Part shown: positions 40,106 through 46,996 of the stretch, piece after piece
Layout of the letters: each line of letters starts with the position of its first letter
Position numbering within the stretch: position 1 is the stretch's first letter
From: Sergeia podlipaevii
Taxonomy: Eukaryota; Euglenozoa; Kinetoplastea; Trypanosomatida; Trypanosomatidae
DNA: 46,996 bases
Direction of reading: 5' to 3'
Assembly: GCA_030849805.1 (NCBI GenBank)
Contig: JASANZ010002109.1
Coordinates: forward strand, 1 to 46,996
Translations under genes and position numbers: made by a program
The notes under the pieces: generated by a model
The model's input: only the letters and a program-made list of their open reading frames with translations
Databases searched by the model: none
What the model was told of the DNA's origin: nothing

Positions 40106-41806
40106 ACTTCCCTACTCTCCTTCTTTGAAAAAAGTATATACTCGTGAAACTTAAAGAGGTTCCCTAGTTACAGAGGAAAGGAGGGGAACAGTACAGATAA
40201 AAATTAAAAAACCACCTTTTAGTTGACGCAGAGAACCATAAAGTTGAAGCCCCTAGAAAAAGAAAAAATGGTTCAAACCACTGTAAAATTTAAAAGTAGC
40301 AGAGCTCAAGAGTGGTGATGATCACAAAAAGAGACGCAATTTGCTGCACAGTACTACCTATCGAACTAGCTATTTATTCGTCTACTCATAAACACACCCA
40401 CGGAGAGGGGACGGTCAGACGTAAACTTAAAGGATAATAAGAAAAAATATATATAGAATATAGTAGGCACTTCAAATAGTAATATAAAAATATAAAAAGG
40501 AAGAATAAGAAAAAAAAAAAAGAAATAGACGGAAGTAGAGTATAGTGAGGCACCAAAGAAGCGATTCCAATCGATGCAAAACCACTCATAAGTGGAGAAT
40601 CCGGTGAAACGCCAAACAAACAAACGCAATCCCTTCTGCACTAAACTTTCATCCAGTCATTCAGACAACAACAAAAAGCATTTTCCTTTCTTCTTCTTTA
40701 AGCTCTGTCATATATGGTTCATCCTTTGAATAAAAGAGAATGATTGAACTAGAGAAAATGACAATTATATATGCGTTAAGGAATCGAAAAAAAAAAAAAA
40801 ACATATCAAAAAGCTTTCTATTAATGTTATTACTGTGAGCATGATACAACTTTTCTACGGTTCACCTTTGTCTCGTTTCGCTCCGTGTATAATATCTAAA
40901 AACCTTACCTGCCCTCAAGGGCGTACAATAGTCCATACAATAGTCCATACAAGGCTTTCTATGTAGTAGAAATGTCCCATAGATATAAGGAAATGTACCT
41001 TGATCACACGCTCTCTCAGTGCTGTTGTGTAATATCTCAAAAGATGTGTGTGTGGAGACTATCATCCTCTCCTCGTAACCTTTCGCTCATCACTTGTCAT
41101 AGTTTTCTCTTTCTCTGGAAAGAGCAAGATACATCACCAAAATATCGGAAAAGAAAATGCAGAGCCTACGCAGCTACCGCAGAAGATTCTTCAACCCCTT
41201 CGCATCGACGCATACACAAATTTCTCCAATGCTTTATCAATATATATATATAATAATAATAATAATTCGACGCTGGCATCTTCATCACGGAGAACAGATA
41301 TTCATCGGAAAGTAAAATCAGAAAAGTCGGAGAACGAGATATAAAAAAAATAGATTGAGAGCAACAGATATGCACTAGAGCAACGTACATCAACAAAAAG
41401 ACACTTTTAACCTCACTGCTAGTACGTGCCCGTTTATTGATTGCAAGCCAACACTCACACAAAGAACAACATGTTAAATCCATTCCTGTAAGGAAGTAGT
41501 AGGGGGGAGGGACAGATGCATCGTATAAGTAGAAAGGAAGTGGAGAATCAATAGAAATACATCCTTCCCGATTATGTACTCTCTTTCTCTCTCTGTGTAT
41601 GTATGCTCACCTCCTTCCTTCCCCCCTCTACATGTGTCTTACTTCTCCTTTGCCATACACCAGTTGCACACACCCAATACCTGGTGGTAGCATCAGCATT
41701 CGCGCAGTTCGTGTACATACAGACCAAAATCATACCAATTTAAGTATACACCAATACACACACACACACACACACACCCGGTCCTTCTACCTCATCCTAA
41801 CATAGC
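40106..41806. other. Long intergenic region with tandem repeats
   Basis: About 1.7 kb. Contents seen: A-runs (about 40508-40521, 40788-40802), a 12-bp unit TACAATAGTCCA repeated 2.3 times at 40924-40951, an AAT stretch (about 41251-41267) and a (CA)n tract at 41755-41778. No credible gene on either strand; several small frames are explained by low-complexity sequence. Confidence 0.65.
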
Positions 41807-43222
41807 TTAGAACATACCGAGACCTGAGGCGTAGTGCATGGCGCGCTTGCCTGGATGAGATACACTCTGGAAAGTAGTATACTTAGGCTCCATCACACCG
41901 CCCTTGAAACGAATGAAGGCACCCTTGTTGCCAAGCTGGTCGCAGTAGTTGGGAGCACTAAATACAGTGATGCACTTGCCATTATGGGTCACCTCGTAGC
42001 CATCGTCCTTTGCCTCGTGAGAGCGCACCACAAGCTTTAAATTGTTGTTCGCCAAAAAGCGCTCAGTCACATCGGGTCCAAAAGAAGGGCAGTCCACGCC
42101 TCTCTTGCTAGGGCACCGACCGGGCATTGGCTGTGGGTCAGCCCAGAGACTCTCACAAATCAAACCGTTTTCAGGAATCTCACGGAAGCGATTGGGCTTC
42201 TGGAGGTCAGCAATCGTCACGTCATCGCGCGAGTAGAGACCACCATGAACAACAAATACCTCCTTGTTCATCACGTGTCCAGTAGGTAACGCGTTGAAGA
42301 CTTCCGTGAAGAGGTCGAACACCTCAGTAGTGTACTTGGCTCTCACCTCGCCTTCAAAGCCATACACACGGTTCATGGCGATACCCTCGTGGTTACCGCG
42401 AGATAGGAAGAAGTGGTGGGGGTAGAGCACCTTGTAGGCAAAGAGCGTGAGTACATTCTCAACGGAGTACGAGCCGCGGTCCACGAAGTCGCCATTAAAG
42501 AGATACCGGTTGGTCTCTGAGGGATTGCCGTTAATCTTGAAGATGTTCAACAGGTCATAAAACTGTCCGTGGGTGTCTCCGCAGACTGTGATGTCCTCGC
42601 CATCGGGAACGGTGACGGTGACAAAGTTGGGAGACGCATTAAATATTTTCAAGACTTCGAGCAGGATGAAGACGACATCTCTGCGGTCAATCTTGCCCTC
42701 GACGCGGAACCGCTCCTTCATCGCCTCCATAAACTCAGGCGTGATAGTGTCATTCTCAATGCGGGGTCCGTCATAGTCTGCCTTGTGAGTGCCCAGCTTG
42801 ATGGTCGCTGATACCGGCTGAGACTCCTTTGCCTTGATCGCGTTTTCAAAGCGGATACGGCGCAACTCCTTTTCACAGAGATCCCTCTTGACCTTGGCAT
42901 CATTGTCAGTTGGCACCAGCTGCAGCACTACGTTGAAGTCCTTCTGAGCCTCCTTGAACTTACCCAGAAACAGATGGGCAGAGGCCTTGCGATAGTACGC
43001 CTTCACAAAGCCAGGCTCCATCTCTATTGCCTCCTCGGCATCTGCGAGAGCTGCGCCGGGCAGTTCCGCCTTGATATAAGCAAAGGCACGGTTGCATAGC
43101 AATGTAGGAGTCCTGTGCGCCTCCACTGCCTGTGTATAAAGCTCAATGGCACGCTGATACTTGCACTTCTTGAAAAATTCATTGCCCTCCGCGCGCAAGC
43201 GGTCGGACTCCTCTACGGTCAT
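41807..43222 (-). CDS. PP5: Serine/threonine protein phosphatase 5 (TPR-PPP)
   Basis: A 471-residue metallophosphatase with an N-terminal TPR domain (about 1-110, starting GNEFFKKCKYQRAIELYTQA), the HSP90-binding and autoinhibitory module in PP5. The catalytic PPP domain has the full set of metal and active-site motifs: GDTHGQ at about 214-219, GDFVDRG, RGNHE, and later VVRSHEAKDDG and APNYCDQLGNKGAF. The C-terminus ends in a helix YASGLGMF comparable to the animal C-terminal autoinhibitory helix (ANTLLQLGMM). PP5 is a co-chaperone phosphatase that acts on HSP90 clients and stress kinases; activation by fatty acids or HSP90 is known in other eukaryotes. Length is close to animal PP5 (499). 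The first ATG is supported by a nearby splice acceptor. Confidence 0.97.
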   Translation of the reverse strand: MTVEESDRLRAEGNEFFKKCKYQRAIELYTQAVEAHRTPTLLCNRAFAYIKAELPGAALADAEEAIEMEPGFVKAYYRKASAHLFLGKFKEAQKDFNVVLQLVPTDNDAKVKRDLCEKELRRIRFENAIKAKESQPVSATIKLGTHKADYDGPRIENDTITPEFMEAMKERFRVEGKIDRRDVVFILLEVLKIFNASPNFVTVTVPDGEDITVCGDTHGQFYDLLNIFKINGNPSETNRYLFNGDFVDRGSYSVENVLTLFAYKVLYPHHFFLSRGNHEGIAMNRVYGFEGEVRAKYTTEVFDLFTEVFNALPTGHVMNKEVFVVHGGLYSRDDVTIADLQKPNRFREIPENGLICESLWADPQPMPGRCPSKRGVDCPSFGPDVTERFLANNNLKLVVRSHEAKDDGYEVTHNGKCITVFSAPNYCDQLGNKGAFIRFKGGVMEPKYTTFQSVSHPGKRAMHYASGLGMF

Positions 43223-44184
43223 CGATGAACAGAAATGAACTTCAAAAAGATGAAGGTACTGAAAATGCGGCAGTAATAGCTGTACAGGCTGCTAAACCGA
43301 TAAATGTATTCAACTACGTGGTAACAACAACAAGAAGAAAAAAATGAGTCAGACGGCTTAAACTCGTGTTTAAATGTTGTTCAAGAGTACTACAAGCCCT
43401 CCTAATTGAAAGAATACAAGCAGCCACCAAGGAAAAAAAAGATGAAAATGTCAATGTATATGTGTTTGCGCACACGATTGGAATAAATATATAGATAATT
43501 GAAGAAAAAAAAAATGAAAATGAAAAGTGTCGGTGGCTGTATATCTCGGTTTGCCTCCTTATTCTTATTCTTGTTGTTTATTATATTTTTAAAAAAAAGA
43601 AGGGGGAAAGGAGGACCATGCAACAGCTGTGTACCTCAAAATGAAACAACAGGGCTTTGAAATTGATGAGTTTCATTCTCTCTCTCTCTTGATCCTCTTA
43701 TATAAAAAAAAAACTCGGCTCTGCAATCAAAAATATGTATTGTATCAAACTAAAGCAAACTCAAGTTGTTCTGTTTTGCAACATATGTCATAAAGTCACA
43801 CTACGTAAAAAAAAAAAAAACAAAAAAAAAATCATCACTTTTACCACAAAGGAAATATAAGAGGGTATACAAGGCATTAAAAAAAAAAACACGCTTATTG
43901 GTGACACACCACACACTGATTGAGCATTCACTCGCAACATAAGAAGAGAAAAAAAAAAAGTAGGACCAAACAAATCATTATTCTAGAATTCGAAAAATAA
44001 TAATAATAATAATAATAATAGCAAAGAAAACACATTTTCCGCAAAAAAAAAATATTATAATCAAAAAAAAAAAGGGACAGAGGTTGAGTGTTTGTATGTA
44101 TACATGCACACACAAACGCACAAAGATAAAACACTCGCACGTAAAGAACCAAAAAAAAAAAAAAGTGAAAAAGCTTTGGTCCTA
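43223..44184. other. Intergenic region
   Basis: About 960 bases, AT-rich. A (CT)n tract lies at about 43675-43689, an (AAT)n tract at about 43996-44021, and A-runs near 43806-43829, 44044-44052, 44065-44074 and 44152-44164. No gene seen. Confidence 0.7.
43240..43256 (-). promoter_or_regulatory. Trans-splice acceptor of PP5
   Basis: In sense direction a short pyrimidine tract (CCTTCATCTTTTT, 43244-43256) is followed by AG at 43241-43240, 17 nucleotides before the ATG. Confidence 0.45.
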
Positions 44185-46308
44185 TCATAGTGACCCATAG
44201 TGACTGTGAGTTGGGCTATGGGATGTAGAAGTGGTAGATGTACGGATCGGCACGCTGGTGTACGTCAGTGGTGCCTCCGTCTCATTCATCACCGCAGGAT
44301 CTGTATCCATAAAGAAGCGATCCAGCTGCCCAGTCTGCAAGCGTTCGCAGGTAGACGCGAGCACGTCATAAAAGCGGTCTGGGAAGTGGTCCGTAAACAT
44401 TGTAGGTGATGAAAGCAGCACCTGCACCTCGGCAGGAGTCACAAACACTGGCACGTAAATGTCCTCCGCACCACCGTCGCACACGCTCCTAGACACCTCC
44501 ACTGCTTTACGAAAGTGGACGAGTGTCTCGCAGGGGTACATCTTGCGTGACTCCTCTGCAGGTACACACGCCGCGGTCCGCAGTGCCGCACGATACCGTG
44601 TACTCTCGTCAGATGACTGCGGTAATGTAGGATCCCGGCTGGCGGGATGTATCGACGCAGCTATCGCATCCGTGCGGAATGCACTGAGGAGCAGCATCGA
44701 CTTGGGTGAAGAAGAAGCAGCAAGAACATCAAAGATCGACTCGCGGAAAGTGTCGAACGTATGCATCGCAAGACGAGGAATCATGTCGTAGCCCATGAAG
44801 CATCCAATCGTGAAACCACGGGAGTATTCCACAACTGCCTCGGAGAGCGTGCCACCTGGTGGAGCATACGCGAGACAACGCAACCGTGAGCGCAGCCCTG
44901 CGTACTCGGACCATAGCACGGTGCTGAGGATCATCGCAACTCCAGCACCAAGGGAGTGGCCAAGAACCACCACCTTCTTCCCTGTGTAACGCCCCGCGTC
45001 GATCTGCTGCAGAATGCCGTTGTACTCTAGACACCGCTTCACGTACTGTGCGCTGCTGTGCATGCCGCTGTGCACCAAGTATTCGTCCGGGCTGCGTGAA
45101 GCAGAGATATCCTTCAGCTCGATCACTTGTGGCGTGGCCGCAAAATCCGTGATGCAGTCAATAACGGACATAGTACCGCGTATCGCAATCACAATGGCAT
45201 CGCTATCGTAGTCATATGCTACGTAGTGCACCGGCTTGAACAGACGATTGCTCCAGCTTGTTAGAAGTAAATTCTCTTCGTCTAGTATGTTGGTTTCAGC
45301 TAGCAGTGCAGTCACATCACAGAAACAATTGGTGCCGTAGTGACGTCCAGGGCGACTTCGACAGCACATAAACGGATCCCTGCAGCATAAACGTCCAACT
45401 CCTGTGCAGCAGTGCATGTACTCATACAGCAGCCATCCGTAAGCTCCCATGTAGAAGCGACTGTACTGCTGCAGTTCTAGCACAGCAGCCTCTTGCTCTG
45501 ATGTGAGTCTCCGCACTGGCCGCGCCTGCGAAGAAACGCGCTCTTCGTATCCGTCGGGGTTTGCACCAAAAGATACTCTACTGCTCATAATGCGTAAGGA
45601 GCGCTGCTGATAGCCATGCAGCAGCAGCATGCCTGCCACCAAGTCTGAGGGCACAATGTCATACGCTCTAAATGCCAACGCAAGTACCTGAGCTACCTCC
45701 CGGTAGGACTCGTTCTCCTGACTACTACGGTCGCAGCGACAACACAAAATGCGGCACCGCTTCCACCAGTGCTTTTGGTACTCCTGCTGACTGTGGAACT
45801 CTGTCGCTCCACTCACGCTAAAGGAACACACCACGGAAATGCTGTATATTAGACACGACGAAAGCGTAAGTGCCAAGGAGCCCACCACCATGTGCCGCCT
45901 CAGCGCCATCTTGCAGTCCCACAGGTTTCCATCGTAAAGTGCGTACTTTATACAAATACACGAAAGTACAAACGCTGTTAAAGTGGCAAAGAAACTGAGG
46001 TACAGCACGTACGGCACAAGCCGCCGCTTTGATGTTTCAAACACAGAGCCCCGTAAACTAAGAATAGCAATAAGCAAGTATAATGCGGCACACACAACAT
46101 CAACGCAGCCAAGACCAATGAAACATTTGCTAAACACAGATTTCAAAGAAGAGCAGTCGGACACAACAGGACCGTTGCTGGTTACCTTTGTAGAAGCAAG
46201 CGCCATAATGCCTGCAGGAAGCGTAAGTACGAAGTGAAGGATACTAGAGAATGTCATCTCATCAGTTGACGTACGCCATCGCCGGCCACACCAGTACAGT
46301 GCGGGCAT
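44185..46308 (-). CDS. Diacylglycerol-lipase-like class 3 lipase
   Basis: A 707-residue membrane lipase that follows animal DAGL from its first residues: MPALYWCGRRWRTSTDEMTF matches the start of DAGL-alpha, which supports this ATG over the one at residue 18. Four hydrophobic segments in the first about 170 residues are followed by DIVPSDLVAGMLLL, nearly identical in the family, and AYGWLLYEYM. The hydrolase core has VVLGHSLGAG with nucleophile Ser near residue 448, GYDMIPRLAMHT with Asp near 507, and SPTMFTDHFPDRFYDVL with His near 641, so the Ser/Asp/His triad is complete. DAGL cleaves diacylglycerol at sn-1 to 2-monoacylglycerol and a fatty acid. The C-terminus is a short Ser/Thr-rich tail. 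A small duplication at the 3' end (CATAGTGAC twice, about 44187-44205) includes the stop. Confidence 0.93.
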   Translation of the reverse strand: MPALYWCGRRWRTSTDEMTFSSILHFVLTLPAGIMALASTKVTSNGPVVSDCSSLKSVFSKCFIGLGCVDVVCAALYLLIAILSLRGSVFETSKRRLVPYVLYLSFFATLTAFVLSCICIKYALYDGNLWDCKMALRRHMVVGSLALTLSSCLIYSISVVCSFSVSGATEFHSQQEYQKHWWKRCRILCCRCDRSSQENESYREVAQVLALAFRAYDIVPSDLVAGMLLLHGYQQRSLRIMSSRVSFGANPDGYEERVSSQARPVRRLTSEQEAAVLELQQYSRFYMGAYGWLLYEYMHCCTGVGRLCCRDPFMCCRSRPGRHYGTNCFCDVTALLAETNILDEENLLLTSWSNRLFKPVHYVAYDYDSDAIVIAIRGTMSVIDCITDFAATPQVIELKDISASRSPDEYLVHSGMHSSAQYVKRCLEYNGILQQIDAGRYTGKKVVVLGHSLGAGVAMILSTVLWSEYAGLRSRLRCLAYAPPGGTLSEAVVEYSRGFTIGCFMGYDMIPRLAMHTFDTFRESIFDVLAASSSPKSMLLLSAFRTDAIAASIHPASRDPTLPQSSDESTRYRAALRTAACVPAEESRKMYPCETLVHFRKAVEVSRSVCDGGAEDIYVPVFVTPAEVQVLLSSPTMFTDHFPDRFYDVLASTCERLQTGQLDRFFMDTDPAVMNETEAPLTYTSVPIRTSTTSTSHSPTHSHYGSL

Positions 46309-46996
46309 TCCACTTCACACGTATAGATACACCCTGTATAGATGCTTGTATGTAGTACTGCGTCAATGCTCGCAGTGTTTCTTTTCTTTTGGCGGCTTAG
46401 TGCGTTACCAAACAAAAAGCAAAAAAAAATTAAACGCCGTGACCAGATAGATCTCAGCCACACACACACACGCACACAAAGGCACTCTCTCTTCCCCCCT
46501 CTAAAAAAAAAAGACTAATAGTAAGCACCAATAAAGAAAAATGTGAAATGCAATCAAAATACACACACAAAAAAAAAAAATAGAGGTGAAGTTATAGTGA
46601 GCTTTGCACGAAAAAGAGAGCAATGAATACTTTGTTAAATGTGTACTCTAACAAGTAGCAAACACACACACACTATAATGCCCCGGCGATACCGCTAGAC
46701 TTTCACACGAAGAAACAAAAAAAAAAGGAGAAAAGAAAAGAGAGAGAGAGAGAGAGCATAAAAATAGAGAAAAAAGCGCTTAATAAAGAGTCCAACTACA
46801 CACCAACCATCAAGAAGCACACAAAAATGCGTCGTTTAATTTCGGTCTTCAGAAATAAAGATTAATGAACAGTTGAATGGAATGAAAACATCTTACATAT
46901 ACCTTTTGTTTTAGCGCTTTAAGACATCTTTCAACACGTAACAACTCAAAGCAATTTATCGTGACACACTCACCTAGCGGTGTGCCCCCCCCCCCC
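46309..46996. other. Intergenic sequence at right window edge
   Basis: About 690 AT-rich bases with A-runs, (CA)n near 46457-46476, (AG)n at 46739-46756 and a terminal run of 12 C (46985-46996). No gene seen; the DAGL-like gene's splice signals should lie here. Confidence 0.65.

Noticed and set aside
40262..40285. GGTTCAAACC resembling a tRNA B box
   Set aside because: The flanking bases do not pair as a T stem and no A box or cloverleaf can be built around it.
41166..41483. 105-codon minus frame in the long spacer
   Set aside because: Contains a Tyr run from the AAT repeat and has no conserved-looking region.

Overview
The window looks like nuclear DNA of a kinetoplastid flagellate, most likely a trypanosomatid. 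All 17 confidently read complete genes, plus one gene cut by the left edge, lie on the minus strand with no strand switch. None needs an intron. Intergenic spacers of 0.3-2 kb are AT-rich and full of A-runs on the plus strand, which are pyrimidine tracts in the sense direction, as expected for trans-splicing and polyadenylation inside one polycistronic unit read right to left. Stop codons are standard. The moderate base composition and long simple repeats argue against a GC-rich Leishmania-type genome; I cannot name the species. From memory, the Trypanosoma brucei orthologues of MVD, NDUFA9, glucosidase II and PP5 lie close together on chromosome 10, so this may be an old syntenic block (to be checked).

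Layout in transcription order (right to left): a diacylglycerol-lipase-like membrane lipase (44185-46308); protein phosphatase 5 (41807-43222); two neighbouring CNNM-type membrane proteins (37880-40105, 34493-36832); a BART/ARL2BP-like protein (33338-33736); a 1529-residue TMCO4/DUF726-type hydrolase (27966-32555); a protein whose C-terminal half resembles the PNKP 3'-phosphatase fold without its catalytic residues (26075-27454); glucosidase II alpha (23086-25644); complex I NDUFA9 (20873-22312); a ten-zinc-module protein (17500-19845); a one-TM protein (16110-16586); a helical-repeat protein resembling ZIP4/SPO22/TEX11 (12413-15265); a Spinster-like MFS transporter (10323-11948); an RRM-like protein (8994-10016); mevalonate diphosphate decarboxylase (7437-8591); a mitochondrial PPR protein (3600-6632); and a secreted or surface cysteine-rich protein running off the left edge (1-1461).

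These genes are not a functional operon: neighbours in a kinetoplastid transcription unit are usually unrelated, and control is mostly post-transcriptional. Functions fall into mitochondrial RNA and respiration (PPR, NDUFA9), isoprenoid and lipid metabolism (MVD, DAGL-like, TMCO4-like), ER quality control (glucosidase II), ion homeostasis (CNNM pair), signalling (PP5, BART) and possibly meiosis (ZIP4-like). The points most worth a second look are the catalytically dead PNKP-like protein, the VSP/furin-like cysteine-rich protein, the possible ZIP4 homologue with a perfect hairpin on its start codon, the CNNM pair, and a coding-looking small reading frame in the 2.1 kb gap at 1462-3599. No tRNA, rRNA, transposon or CRISPR array was recognised.
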